A stretch of 64,000 nt of DNA from Nonomuraea aurantiaca (GCF_020215705.1 NZ_JAIWNB010000038.1:19836-83835); one strand, 5' to 3'. Positions 7,881-17,279 are shown, counted from the first letter of the stretch. The notes: generated by a model not told the origin, from the sequence alone. Program-made: numbers and translations.

Positions 7881-8810
7881 CCGCAGGCCATCGGTCCGAT
7901 CAGGCGATGCCGCAACGGGTGGTAGACAGGGCCGATCATCCCGATCTGGGCGGGAAAGCGAAGCTATCGTTCGCGATGCGTGCACGACGGCGACGGGGCA
8001 CGGCGCGTGATGCAGTACGGCCTGGCTCACCGAGCCGAGCAGCAGCCCTCTGACTTCCCCCAGGCCACGGGCGCCCATCACCAGCAGGCGCGCCTTCTGC
8101 GCCGCCTCCAGCAGCGCGGGGCGCGCGGGCTCGTCGACCAACTCGACATCGACTTGAAGCTCGGGGTACCTGCGCTGCCAGGAGATGAGCTCATTCCAGG
8201 CGAGTCCCTGGGCTTCGATGCGGGGTTCCTGCATGCCCGCTTCCCCGCCTCGCTCGCGGTAGGCGATCAGTGCCTTGAGCGGGGCCGCCAGCCGATGCGC
8301 TTCCATGGCGGCGAAACCCAAGGCGGCCAAGGACTGCGGTGATCCGTCGAAGCCGGCCACCACCTCGTGTGCGTCGCGTTCGTCCGGGTCCCCGCGCATG
8401 ACGATCACCGGGCAGGAGGCGTGCGCCGCGACGTGAGCACTCACCGAGCCCGCGACCAGTCCCGCGAGTGCTCCGTAGCCGCGAGTGCCCACTACGATCA
8501 GCTCCGCGTCCCTGGACAGATCGGTCAAGATCACGGCCGGCAGGCCCCGGTCGGTAAGCGTGTTGAGCGGCACCTTCGGATAGTGGCGCCCGACCCATGC
8601 GGCGGCGTCCTTGAGCAGCCGCTGCGCCGGGCGGCGTTCCAACTCGAGCGGCACCAGTTCGCCCGGCCATTCGTGGTAGGGCCACTCCCATGCGCGGCAC
8701 ACTGTCAGCGGCACTTTCCTGGCGGCCGCCTCCGCCGCGCCCCACCGCAGGGCCTCCTGCGCTGACGGCGACTTCTCGTAGCCGACCACCACACCCAGCT
8801 GATCCCTCAT
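7878..8810 (-). CDS. Universal stress protein, two Usp domains
   Basis: The 310-residue protein has two Usp domains (about 5-145 and 150-280). The motifs are VVVGYEKS and GTRGYGALAGLVAGSVS in the first, and VVAGFDGS and GARGLGEVRGLLLGSVS in the second. The C-terminal 30 residues after the usual VAVVHAS end run into former ABC-fragment sequence, so the natural stop may have been lost. The start follows GGAGG. A perfect DevR-type box lies 83 bases upstream, shared with the divergent secreted protein gene. Confidence 0.87.
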   Translation of the reverse strand: MRDQLGVVVGYEKSPSAQEALRWGAAEAAARKVPLTVCRAWEWPYHEWPGELVPLELERRPAQRLLKDAAAWVGRHYPKVPLNTLTDRGLPAVILTDLSRDAELIVVGTRGYGALAGLVAGSVSAHVAAHASCPVIVMRGDPDERDAHEVVAGFDGSPQSLAALGFAAMEAHRLAAPLKALIAYRERGGEAGMQEPRIEAQGLAWNELISWQRRYPELQVDVELVDEPARPALLEAAQKARLLVMGARGLGEVRGLLLGSVSQAVLHHAPCPVAVVHASRTIASLSRPDRDDRPCLPPVAASPDRTDGLR

Positions 8811-8892
8811 GATTGCCTCCGCTCGGGCGCTGTCACTTCCACCGTCGTCCGAGCATGCGGTGCGGCTTAGAGTCGTTCCTCTCGTCTTCTCC

Positions 8893-8906
8893 GGGACTTT
8901 CGTCCC
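8893..8906. promoter_or_regulatory. DevR-type box, perfect palindrome GGGACTTTCGTCCC
   Basis: Full inverted repeat GGGAC-TTTC-GTCCC between divergent genes (Usp at 8810, secreted protein at 9013). A second, weaker site GACCGAAGGTCC is at 8913-8924. Together they could serve both directions. Confidence 0.82.
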
Positions 8907-9012
8907 TGATCTGACCGAAGGTCCGCAGGGTTTGGGATGTCCGCCGGTGTTATCCGGCGATGGCAGGCATCAGGCTGAAATCAGGAGCACTCATCGGAAA
9001 GAGATGGTGATC

Positions 9013-9852
9013 ATGCTCTCGATCCACCCCCTCATCGCCACCGCGATGGTGGTCAGTGTCACCGGGTTGCCGGCCGTACCGGCGCAGGCTGCTCAGCATG
9101 CTGTCCCGCCCATGCTGGTCGGCATCCGAGCCGCGCACCAGCACGGCCTGGACCGGCTCGTCTTCGAGTTCCACGGCCGGTTACCCGCCCAGCGCGATGT
9201 CCGCTACGTGTCCAAACTGATCGCCGACGGCTCCGGGCAGAGGGTCAACGCGGTCGGCAGCGCACTGCTGCAGATCCGCTTCGACCAGGCCGACGGCCAC
9301 AACCGCCGCGGCAAGGTCACCTACGGGCCGAGCCGCAGGACGTACGCGTTGCCCGGCGTCATCCAGGTCGTCAACACCGGTGACTTCGAGGCCACGCTCA
9401 CCTTCGGGGTGGGGCTGGCCAAGCGCGTGCCGTACCGGGTCTACACGCTCACCGCGCCGAGCCGCGTCGTCGTGGACATCGCCACGCCCTACCGGAACGT
9501 GCCCGTGCACGAGTACTTCCTCAACACCGCCAACTACAACACCGGCCGCAGGCCGTACACGACGGCCGTGCAGCGTCCGGTGATCCCTCCGGCGACGGCC
9601 TTCGGCGCGCTGCAGCGGCTGTTCGCCGGCCCCACTCAGGCCGAGCGCGCGCAGGGGCTGCGCTTCATCAGGTCCAAGGCCACCGGCTTCAGCAAACTGA
9701 CCGTCAAGAACGGTGTCGCCCGGGTGTACCTGACCGGCCGCGTCACCAGCGGCGGATCCACCTTCACCATCACCAACCAGATCAGGCCGACGCTCAAGCA
9801 GTTCCCACTGATCAAGTGGGGTCAAGATCTACGACTCGACGGGGCAGAGTGA
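9013..9852 (+). CDS. Secreted AMIN-like/GerMN domain protein, C-terminus frameshifted
   Basis: The 279-residue protein begins with a signal peptide (about residues 1-28, ending AQAAQ). An AMIN-like domain (about 35-165; RVVVDIATPY) follows, then a GerMN domain (about 190-275; ERAQGLRFIRSKATGFSKL). Such proteins are exported and thought to act in the envelope. In frame +1 from about 9818 the sequence continues VKIYDSTGQSEHPTGPSDSI to a stop at 9899-9901. One extra G in a GGGG run therefore seems to have shifted the end. The start at 9013 has GGAAAGAG upstream. Confidence 0.78.
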   Translation: MLSIHPLIATAMVVSVTGLPAVPAQAAQHAVPPMLVGIRAAHQHGLDRLVFEFHGRLPAQRDVRYVSKLIADGSGQRVNAVGSALLQIRFDQADGHNRRGKVTYGPSRRTYALPGVIQVVNTGDFEATLTFGVGLAKRVPYRVYTLTAPSRVVVDIATPYRNVPVHEYFLNTANYNTGRRPYTTAVQRPVIPPATAFGALQRLFAGPTQAERAQGLRFIRSKATGFSKLTVKNGVARVYLTGRVTSGGSTFTITNQIRPTLKQFPLIKWGQDLRLDGAE

Positions 9853-9904
9853 GCACCCGACCGGGCCGTCGGACTCCATCCCGCAGTCGTTGGAGCCGTG
9901 AGCG

Positions 9905-10090
9905 CATCGAGTCCGCACGCAGGTGCGCGGCGAGATCGTCGAGGTCGGGCACGCCGTCGGGGTCGGTGACAACGATGATCGTCAGCATGCCCACATAGGA
10001 CAGGACGTCGAAGCTCACCGTGATGTTGCCGCTCTTGGCTGCGCGATCGGGATCGCGCGGTGTCCGCGAAGGACTTGGCCGGGGTCCGCA
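9905..10090 (-). pseudogene. Wax-ester/triacylglycerol synthase C-terminal fragment
   Basis: The minus strand reads NITVSFDVLSYVGMLTIIVV, then TDPDGVPDLDDLAAHLRAD, matching the C-terminal domain of bacterial WS/DGAT acyltransferases. The catalytic N-terminal domain is absent. An intact paralogue is at 35042-36547. From here to 10297 I see no other gene. Confidence 0.6.
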
Positions 10091-10297
10091 TACAGGTTCT
10101 GGCCGATCATCGGCCCATGCCCGAGCAGTGAAGCCTTCAGCAGCTCTTGAATCGAAATCGCGGTACACCCCGGTCGGATCGTTAGCGCTGGCGCCTGCGA
10201 TTTCAGGCGAATCGTTTCACGAGGGGCGTTCTTTCCCGAGGTGAAGAGGGGAAGCCTGGACAGCGCGGGAGCCTGGCTCCGGTCTTCGCGGGAAACA

Positions 10298-10768
10298 TCA
10301 TCCGGGGCGGGTGGCCTGGTGCTGTTGCCATCGGTGCAGCAGGGTGGGGATCTCTTGGAACAGGAATTGGTAGAAGTCGCGCATCTGCGACAGGCGTCGG
10401 TGCGCGGGATCGTTGGCTGCGGTGGTGGCGATGCTGGTCTCGGCGGCCTGGAGCATGAGTTGGACGACGGTGTTCTGGGTGGAGAACAGGGTGGCCCAGG
10501 CGTCTTCGCGTAGTCGGTAGTGCTCGCGGCGGCTGCCGGGCGCGGGCAGGCGTTCGATCAGGCCGACCGACAGCAGGGATTTGACCGAGCCGGATACCGA
10601 GCCGGCGCTGACGCCGAGCTGGTCGGCGATGTCGCCCATGGTGACCGTCTCGGCGTCGGTGAACAGGAACACCGCCAGCGTCCGGGCGGCCATGCGCTGC
10701 AGTCCGCCTTCGGTCAAGGTCAGGGCCAGTCGTTCGGCCGCCTGCCACTGCTCGTGCCTGTCGTTCAC
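10298..10768 (-). CDS. MarR/GbsR-type transcriptional regulator
   Basis: The 156-residue protein has a winged helix-turn-helix (about 25-95; TMGDIADQLGVSAGSVSGSVK then LIERLPAPGSRREHYRL) and a C-terminal helical dimer region. It is divergent from the hydrolase operon at 10927, and a nested palindrome at 10793-10837 in the shared intergenic region is its most likely operator. A paralogue at 15937-16395 has the same divergent position next to another element-led gene. Ligand unknown. Confidence 0.82.
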   Translation of the reverse strand: MNDRHEQWQAAERLALTLTEGGLQRMAARTLAVFLFTDAETVTMGDIADQLGVSAGSVSGSVKSLLSVGLIERLPAPGSRREHYRLREDAWATLFSTQNTVVQLMLQAAETSIATTAANDPAHRRLSQMRDFYQFLFQEIPTLLHRWQQHQATRPG

Positions 10769-10792
10769 ACGTCACCTCCGGTAGGCGACAGG

Positions 10793-10837
10793 ATAGCGAA
10801 CCTCGGAAGGGTTCAGAAAGTTCTGAAGATTCGCTAT
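10793..10837. promoter_or_regulatory. Nested inverted repeats: probable operator
   Basis: An outer repeat ATAGCGAA (10793-10800) pairs with TTCGCTAT (10830-10837), and an inner repeat TTCAGAA (10812-10818) pairs with TTCTGAA (10821-10827). The sites overlap a possible -10 TATATT (10835-10840) of the hydrolase operon. This fits autoregulation and repression by the adjacent MarR-type protein. Confidence 0.65.
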
Positions 10838-10876
10838 ATTGCTAACATCGGCTCCGTCTCGGAGATTCGATGGTGT

Positions 10877-10895
10877 GCCGGGAAGCCTGGTCGGC
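10877..10895 (+). promoter_or_regulatory. Leader element (copy 1), GCCGGGAAGCCTGGTCGGC
   Basis: One of five copies of a 19-nt element, here with one substitution, 31 bases before the hydrolase start codon. Orientation matches the downstream gene in all five cases. Confidence 0.7.
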
Positions 10896-10926
10896 GAGCA
10901 GCATTGTCGACCCAGGAGTTGACCCG

Positions 10927-12587
10927 ATGACCTTCCTCAGCCGTCTGTCCGGCGTGCGTCCCGCAGTGCGGCACCCGGTGCGGGTACAGCGCGACATCGC
11001 GATCCCGGCCGCGGACGGGGCGCGTCTGCTGGCCACCCGCCGCTACCCCGCCGATCTGCGTCAGCCGCCGCTGATCTTGCTGCGCAGCCCGTACGGCAGG
11101 GGCAACGCGCTGGACCGCATGCCCGCGCTCCTGGCCGAGCGCGGCTACCAGGTGCTGTATCAGAGCCTGCGCGGCACCGCCGGATCGGGCGGCCGCTTCG
11201 ACGGGTTCACCATCAACCCCGCCGACGCCGACGGCACGCTGACCTGGCTACGCGCTCAGCCGTGGTTCGGCGATCAGCTGGCCACGTGGGGAGCCAGCTA
11301 CCTGGGCTTGGCGCAATGGGAGCTGGCCGCCCGCCAGATCCCGGAATGGAAGATCGCCCTCATCCAGGACGCGCCATCCGCCTTCGCCCACGCCTTCATG
11401 TATCCCGGCGGCGTCTTCGCCCTGGGCAACGCGCTGGGTTGGGTGCAGCTCGTGGACACGATGTTCACCAGCGGCTTCTCCACCGTGCGGCAGATGCTCG
11501 CCGCGTTGTCCGCCGGCCGCACACTGCGCCGGGCCACATTGCGCCTGCCGGTGGGCGAGGCCGACCGGGAGCTGACCGGGCACGCGGTGAGCTGGTTTCG
11601 GGAGTGGATCGCCCACGACCCGGATGATGGTTACTGGGCGCGGATGGACCATCGGGCCAACGCCGAGCGGATGCCGCCGGTGGTGCACCTGCAGGGCGGC
11701 TGGCACGACTTCTTCCTGTCCAGCATGCTGGACGATCACGCCGCGCTGCAGGCGGCGGGACGGAAGGTGCGGCTGCTGGTCGGGCCGTGGGGACACGGCC
11801 GGGCCTGTACACCCGCGAGGGCATGCGCGACGCCCTTGCCGCACTGGACGCGGCCCTGCTCGGCCACGACGTTGAGTCAGGGGTGCGGCTGTTCGTCACC
11901 GGCGCCGAACGCTGGATCGAGTCGCCCACCTGGCCTCCCGCACACCAGCCGAGCCCGTGGTACCTGCAGCCGGACGGGAGGCTGAGCCGTACGGCAGCCG
12001 CCGTCGCCGGTGTGCCCAGCCGCTATCGCTATGATCCAGCGGATCCAACCCCCACGGTCGGCGGCACGGTGGTGAGTGTGTCCGCGGGTCCGAAGGACAA
12101 TCGCGCCATCGAGGCCAGAGCCGACGTGCTGACCTTCACCACCGAACCCCTCGCCGCGGACGTCGAGGCCATCGGCCCGGTGCGCGTCCGCCTGTACGCG
12201 CGCTCCTCGATCCCGCACGTCGACTACTTCGCCCGCGTGTGCGAGGTGAATCCACGGGGGCGCTCGGTCAATGTGTGCGACGGCATCGTCCGGATGCAGG
12301 CACCCAGCGCGGCGCTCCACGATCCGCGCGGCGATGGACCGGGCGATGGGCCGGGCGGTGTCCGGGTGGCCGACATCGTGTTGTGGCCGCTGGCCCACCG
12401 CTTCCGGCGTGGTCACCGCATCCGGCTGCAGATCTCCAGCGGCGCCCACCCGCGCTTCGGCCGTAATCCGGGAACCGGCGAGCCGCTGGCCACCGGGCGG
12501 AGCCTGCACCCGTCCGAGCACGAAATCTTTCACGACCACGACCACCCCTCAGCCGTATGGCTGCCCATCACCTCTGGAGCGTCATGA
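10927..12587 (+). pseudogene. CocE/NonD-type alpha/beta hydrolase (peptidase S15 family), frameshifted
   Basis: Two overlapping frames make one protein of about 550 residues. Frame 1 (10927 to about 11800) has the S15 core with the nucleophile motif GASYLG and the catalytic His region VGPWGHG. The following frame (about 11800-12587) continues with LYTREGMRDAL and the C-terminal PepX_C jelly roll ending VWLPITSG. The break falls just after GPWGHG, so a single-base indel separates the halves. Family members hydrolyse ester or amide bonds. The next gene overlaps by ATGA, so this led a three-gene operon; a sequencing error would make it intact. Confidence 0.8.
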
Positions 12588-13603
12588 AACTGCTCGTCCT
12601 CGGCGGTACTCACCACGTGGGCCGCGCCATCGTGGAAACCGCACTCGAGCGCGGTGATGAGGTGAGCACGCTCAACCGGGGCCTCAGCCGTCCGCCCGCG
12701 CCGGGCGTGCAGGTCCTGATCGCCGACCGCACCGACCCCGACGCCGTCCGCGCCGCCCTGGGCACGCAGGCGTGGGACGCCGTCATTGACACCTGGGCCT
12801 GGGCACCGCGAGTCGTACGCGACAGCGCTCGCCTGCTGGCCGACCGGACCGGACACTACGGCTACGTCTCCAGCCGCGGCGTGCACCGCTGGCCCTGGCC
12901 TGCGAATGCGGATGAGCACGCCCCGCTGGTAGACGGCGACCCCAGCAGCGAAGACGGCATCGACTACGCCGCGGCCAAGCGCGGCGGTGAGCTCGCCGTG
13001 ATCGACGCCTTCCCCGAGCGTGCCCTGCTGGCCAGGGCCGGAATGATCCTCGGACCATACGAGGACGTCGGCCGCATCCCGTGGTGGCTGCGCCGACTGG
13101 AGAAAGGCGGCCGCGTGCTGGCCCCCAGCCCGGCGGACGGGCCACTGCAGTACATCGACGCCCGCGACATGGCGAGGTGGATGCTGGAGTCCGCCGAGCA
13201 AGGACTCACCGGCGCCTTCACCGTGACCGGTCACCCAGGCGCGATCACGATCGGCCGGCTGCTGCGGACCGTCCTGGAGGTGACCGGCTTCGACACCGAG
13301 CTGGTGTGGGCCCCACCGGAGCTACTGCACGAGCACGGCTTCCTGCTGGGGATGGAGTTCGGGCTGCGGCTGCCGGGCGGCAGCGCGCCGAGCGGCATGC
13401 ACGACGCCGATGTCAGCGCCGCCTTCGCCGCAGGCCTGACCGTCCGCCCGCTGCGCGACACCCTCGCCGACACCTGGGCCTGGCTGCAAGCCGAAGGCGA
13501 CCCAATGCCCCGCCCCGACGCGCCCTCCCCCGACACCTGGCTCGACCCCGCCCAGGAACGCCACCTTCTCGCCCTGCTCTCGCCCGACAACCAAGGAACC
13601 TGA
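12584..13603 (+). CDS. NAD-dependent epimerase/dehydratase-family protein
   Basis: The 339-residue SDR protein begins with a Rossmann nucleotide-binding motif (LVLGGTHHVG). A Tyr-containing YGYVSSRGVHRW segment follows, similar to plant CSP41/isoflavone reductase-like bacterial epimerases. Substrate unknown. The start ATG overlaps the hydrolase stop (ATGA) and the end overlaps the start of the monooxygenase, so the three are translated from one mRNA. Confidence 0.82.
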   Translation: MKLLVLGGTHHVGRAIVETALERGDEVSTLNRGLSRPPAPGVQVLIADRTDPDAVRAALGTQAWDAVIDTWAWAPRVVRDSARLLADRTGHYGYVSSRGVHRWPWPANADEHAPLVDGDPSSEDGIDYAAAKRGGELAVIDAFPERALLARAGMILGPYEDVGRIPWWLRRLEKGGRVLAPSPADGPLQYIDARDMARWMLESAEQGLTGAFTVTGHPGAITIGRLLRTVLEVTGFDTELVWAPPELLHEHGFLLGMEFGLRLPGGSAPSGMHDADVSAAFAAGLTVRPLRDTLADTWAWLQAEGDPMPRPDAPSPDTWLDPAQERHLLALLSPDNQGT

Positions 13604-14748
13604 TGCGCGCCATCATCATCGGAGCCGGCATCGCCGGCTTGGCCGCCGCCCTGCGCCTGCGCCAGATCGGCTGGGACACCCTGCTCATCGAACGCGCTCC
13701 ACAGCGGCGCGGCGGCGGCTACGGGGTCAGCTTCGGCGGCATTGGCTACGACGCCGCCGAGCGCATGGGCATCCTGCCCGCGCTGAAGGATAAAGCCTTC
13801 GTCACCAGCGAGCTTGTCTACCACAAGCCAGGCGGAGAGCGCCGATTCTCCCTCGACCGCGCCACCATCGCGGCCACCATGGGTCAGCGGTCGATGAACA
13901 TCCTGCGCGGCGACGTCGAGACCGTCCTGTACGAGACGGTCGCGGACACCGTCGAGATCCGATTCGCCACCACCATCAACGCCGTCGAGCAGGACGAGCG
14001 CGCCATCCACGCCACCCTCAGCGACGGCACCGTCGAACACGCCGACCTGCTCATCGGCGCGGATGGCCTGCACTCGGCCACCCGCGCCCTGGTCTTCGGC
14101 CCCGAAGACGACTACCGCCTCGATCTGGAGCACATGGTCGCCGTCTACATGCTGGACAAGCGGCCGGCGGCCATCGCCGAAGGCACCACCGGCACCCTGT
14201 CGCAGGGCGGCCGAACGGTAGCCGTCATGAGCGTCGGCGACGGCCGCAACGTCGCCTTCTTCGGCTACCGCACCGACCGCGGCACCCCGGGCCAGGACCC
14301 CCACAAGGTGCTCCCCGAGGTCTACGGCGATATGGGCTGGGTGGTGCCCGAAGCCCTGGCCGGCCTGGCCACGACCGAATCGGTCTACTTCGACACCATC
14401 AGCCAGATGGTCCTCGACCGGTGGAGCCACGGTCGAGTGGTCCTGCTGGGTGATGCCGCCTGGTGCGTCACCTTGTTCGCCGGGTACGGCTCAGCCCTGG
14501 CCGTCGGCGGCGCCGACCTGCTTGGCACGGCCCTGCAGAACAACCCGGGTGACATCCGCGCCGCCCTGACCACCTGGGAGGCCGGACTACGCCCGGAGGT
14601 GGAGAAGAAACAGAAGCTGGGCCGCCGGGTCAAGGGCGTCTACGCCCCGGCCAACCCCGTCGTGCTGTGGCTGAGCCGACTGCCGCTGCGCTTGGCCTCC
14701 CTGGGCCCGGTCCGCCGCTACATGACGCGCCGCTACATCAAGGGCTGA
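13603..14748 (+). CDS. FAD-dependent monooxygenase (PHBH/UbiH family)
   Basis: The 381-residue protein has the FAD motif GAGIAGLAAALRL at the N-terminus, the DG motif (GADGLHSATR, about 150) and a GD motif (VVLLGDAAWCVTLFAGYG, about 285), the three marks of class A flavin hydroxylases. The substrate is unknown; its partners suggest modification of a small aromatic or polyketide-like compound. It overlaps the upstream epimerase stop by TGATG and overlaps the convergent monooxygenase by 16 bases. Confidence 0.87.
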   Translation: MRAIIIGAGIAGLAAALRLRQIGWDTLLIERAPQRRGGGYGVSFGGIGYDAAERMGILPALKDKAFVTSELVYHKPGGERRFSLDRATIAATMGQRSMNILRGDVETVLYETVADTVEIRFATTINAVEQDERAIHATLSDGTVEHADLLIGADGLHSATRALVFGPEDDYRLDLEHMVAVYMLDKRPAAIAEGTTGTLSQGGRTVAVMSVGDGRNVAFFGYRTDRGTPGQDPHKVLPEVYGDMGWVVPEALAGLATTESVYFDTISQMVLDRWSHGRVVLLGDAAWCVTLFAGYGSALAVGGADLLGTALQNNPGDIRAALTTWEAGLRPEVEKKQKLGRRVKGVYAPANPVVLWLSRLPLRLASLGPVRRYMTRRYIKG

Positions 14749-15935
14749 TCACTCCTGCCCAGATCCAGATCGCCACGGTCCAGCTGAGGCGGCTGCCAGC
14801 TCCACATGGGGTTGCGCTTGGGCGCGAGCATCCGGGACCACAACGTCGCGGGGATCAGCCGGAGCATGGTGGGGGTGAGCCGCCGGACAACGGGACCGCC
14901 GTTGACCATCTGCTGACCAGTGCGGTGCGCGTCGCGAGCGATGTACTGAGCGCGCGGCCGACGCTGGCGGTCGTAGCGGTCCAAGGCAGCCGGGATGCCG
15001 TCAGCGGCATCCTTCAGCAGGGCGGCCAGCACCACGGCGTCCTCCAGCGCCTGGCCGGCTCCCTGACCCCGGTCAGGGCTCATCGCGTGCGCGGCGTCAC
15101 CCAGCAGGGCCACCCGGCCGCTGACGAAACTCGGCAGCGGCGCCAGGTCGTGGATGTCGATGCGACGGATCGTCGTCGGGTCGGTGGCCGCCACCAGGGC
15201 GGGGATCGGGTCGTGCCAGCCATCCAGGCGGCTGCGGACCTCGGCCGCCTCGTCGCCGTAGCGGATGCCGGGCCGGTCGGCGGTAGTGCCGAACGCCCAG
15301 TAGACATGGCGCTCGCTGATCGGGTGGATGAGAAAGTAGCCGCCGTCGCCCATGGTCACGCTGCCCTCGAAGCCGGCCGGGCCGCTGGGTCCTACCCGGT
15401 GCGCGAGTTCGGCGAGACCGAGCCAGCCGGTGTAGCGCAGGAACCGCGGTGGTGGCGCCTGCGGCCACAACTGCCGCCGGGTGGCGCTGTGGATGCCGTC
15501 GGCCGCGATGACCACATCAGCGCTCACCCCCGCGACGTTCACGTGCGGGCCGGTCTCGTCGATGCCGGTGACCTCCACGCCGGTGCGCACCCACCCTTCG
15601 GGCACCGCGTCCAGCAGCAGCCGGTGCAGCACTGCGCGGCGAAAGGCCCGCAACGGCGGGCCCCCGGCGGCCGGGGCGCGGACCAGATAGCGGCCGGACG
15701 GCAGGCGCAGGTGGTGGGTGGCCATGCTCGGCACGCCGGCCGCGCGGGCCTGCTCGCCGACGCCCAGCACCTCTAACGCGCGCATCGCGTTAGGGGCCAG
15801 CGACAGGCCCGCCCCGACTTCGCCCAGCGCCGTCGCGCGCTCCAGCACGGTGGCCTGCCAGCCGATCCGGCGCAGCGCGAGCGCAGCGGCCAGCCCGCCG
15901 ATGCCGGCGCCGATCACGATCGCGTGTCCGGCCAC
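14733..15935 (-). CDS. FAD-dependent monooxygenase (salicylate/3-hydroxybenzoate hydroxylase-like)
   Basis: The 400-residue class A flavoprotein has GAGIGGLAAALALRR at the start, the DG motif AADGIHSATRR (about 150) and the GD motif ALLGDAAHAMSPDRGQGAGQ (about 290). It is a complete-length member of the family that hydroxylates aromatic rings with NAD(P)H and O2. A GTG start lies 1 base after the MarR-type gene's stop, so regulator and enzyme form one operon. Confidence 0.87.
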   Translation of the reverse strand: MAGHAIVIGAGIGGLAAALALRRIGWQATVLERATALGEVGAGLSLAPNAMRALEVLGVGEQARAAGVPSMATHHLRLPSGRYLVRAPAAGGPPLRAFRRAVLHRLLLDAVPEGWVRTGVEVTGIDETGPHVNVAGVSADVVIAADGIHSATRRQLWPQAPPPRFLRYTGWLGLAELAHRVGPSGPAGFEGSVTMGDGGYFLIHPISERHVYWAFGTTADRPGIRYGDEAAEVRSRLDGWHDPIPALVAATDPTTIRRIDIHDLAPLPSFVSGRVALLGDAAHAMSPDRGQGAGQALEDAVVLAALLKDAADGIPAALDRYDRQRRPRAQYIARDAHRTGQQMVNGGPVVRRLTPTMLRLIPATLWSRMLAPKRNPMWSWQPPQLDRGDLDLGRSDQPLM

Positions 15936-15936
15936 C

Positions 15937-16395
15937 TCAGCGCTCCTTCCCGCTCGGCAGGGGCGGGGCGCCCTCGAACAGCTTGGCCATCCACTCGAAG
16001 GTGGCCTGCGCCTGCCGGATCCTGCCTGCCCGATCCTCTTGTTCGCCGAGCAGGCTCAGACCGTCGCGGGTGATGTCCAGGAACGAGGTGATGCCGGCGA
16101 TCTGCTGGCGGACCACCCCGGCCCAGGCGTCCTCGGCCAGCCGGTAGTAGACGGTGCGCTCACCCGGACGGGTCCGCCACGTCAAGAACCCCATGCTGGA
16201 CAGCATTCTCAGGTTCGAGGTCAACGACGCCCGGCTGGAGCCGATGGCCGCGCAGATCTGCCCGGCCGACTGCTCCGGCGGGTCGCACACCATCAGCCAG
16301 CCCAGCACCCGCCCGGCGATCGGCGGCACCCCGTCGCGCGCCAAGTACATGGCAATGCGTTCCACCCATTCCAGCAGCCGCTCGTGCTCGTTCAC
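15937..16395 (-). CDS. MarR/GbsR-type transcriptional regulator
   Basis: The 152-residue winged-helix protein (HTH about 25-90; AGQICAAIGSSRASLTSNLR) is a distant paralogue of the regulator at 10298-10768. It heads a two-gene operon with the monooxygenase and is divergent from the membrane protein gene at 16545. The intergenic A/T-rich stretch around 16410-16450 (AGTATGAGCTAAAATGGCTT) is the likely promoter and operator region. Confidence 0.82.
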   Translation of the reverse strand: MNEHERLLEWVERIAMYLARDGVPPIAGRVLGWLMVCDPPEQSAGQICAAIGSSRASLTSNLRMLSSMGFLTWRTRPGERTVYYRLAEDAWAGVVRQQIAGITSFLDITRDGLSLLGEQEDRAGRIRQAQATFEWMAKLFEGAPPLPSGKER

Positions 16396-16483
16396 TCCGG
16401 CCTCACTCCCTAGTCAGTCATTACAGTATGAGCTAAAATGGCTTAAATACAAGGGTGCCCGCCTGAGGCGCCACCATAGGTGA

Positions 16484-16502
16484 GCCGGGAAGTCTGGTCG
16501 GC
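16484..16502 (+). promoter_or_regulatory. Leader element (copy 2), GCCGGGAAGTCTGGTCGGC
   Basis: Exact consensus copy, 42 bases before the ATG at 16545. It is followed at once by a perfect 8-bp hairpin (16503-16510 with 16516-16523, loop TTCGC) and then by the ribosome site. The AGGTGA just before it is also present at copy 4. Confidence 0.75.
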
Positions 16503-16544
16503 CCGTGACGTTCGCCGTCACGGAGAAGGAGGAGGGCTTTCCCG

Positions 16545-17240
16545 ATGACCTCACGCACCCTTTCGGTGCTGCTCGGCAGCGGTATCGCTGCCGGCGTCCT
16601 GGTTCCGGTGCTGCTGTGGGCCGACGGCGCCACCCGGCCCGGCTACAGCCTGTGGCACCACGGCGCCAGCCAGCTCGGCACCGGCGAGCGCGCCTGGCTG
16701 CAGACGATCAACTTCGTGCTCGGCGGGCTGCTGCTGGCAGCGTTCGCCGCCGGAGTCCGGAGAGCCCTGCGTGGCGGGCGCGGCTCGACCTGGGGACCGA
16801 TCCTGCTCGCGGCGACGGCGGCGGGCCTGGTCGTGGCTGGGCTGGTGCCCACCAATCCCGCCCTGGGCTACCCGCCTGGGCAGCCGAACGTCGTCACCGC
16901 CTCCGGCATCGTCCACCAGGTGGCCGGTTTCCTCCTGTTCGCCGGACTCAGCGCTGCCGCGTTCGTCCTGGCCAGACGCCTGGGCGAGACGAGTCGCGCC
17001 TGGGTCGTCTACTCCCGGCTGTCCGGAACCCTCATTATCGTCTTCGCCTTCGCCGCCGGTATCGCCTACAGGCTGGACACCCTAGGGATCTGCCGACCAG
17101 CCCCGGCGGGCCTGCTCGAACACCTCTCCCTACTGGCCGGATTCTGCTGGATCGTGGCGGTGGGCGTGCACCTGCGCCGCGCCCACCCCAACAGCCCTTC
17201 GGCATCAGCGATGTCCCCGGGAGACAAGACCCATCGCTGA
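16545..17240 (+). CDS. DUF998-type integral membrane protein
   Basis: The 231-residue protein has six predicted membrane segments spread over residues 8-215 and the SLWHHGASQL motif typical of the DUF998 family, whose function is unknown. The start follows GGAGGAGG. It is led by the 19-nt element and is divergent from a MarR-type regulator. A strong hairpin follows 40 bases after the stop. Confidence 0.8.
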   Translation: MTSRTLSVLLGSGIAAGVLVPVLLWADGATRPGYSLWHHGASQLGTGERAWLQTINFVLGGLLLAAFAAGVRRALRGGRGSTWGPILLAATAAGLVVAGLVPTNPALGYPPGQPNVVTASGIVHQVAGFLLFAGLSAAAFVLARRLGETSRAWVVYSRLSGTLIIVFAFAAGIAYRLDTLGICRPAPAGLLEHLSLLAGFCWIVAVGVHLRRAHPNSPSASAMSPGDKTHR

Positions 17241-17279
17241 TCCCGGTGCGCCGACGGGTGCACCACGCGCGGACCGCTG

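Noticed and set aside
10877..10895. Cobalamin riboswitch as identity of the 19-nt element
   Set aside because: The 3' end of cobalamin riboswitches has a loosely similar GCC-GGGA-CC-GCC pattern, but the conserved core (GCCACTG box and about 150 nt of structure) is absent and the promoters predict that transcription starts at the element.
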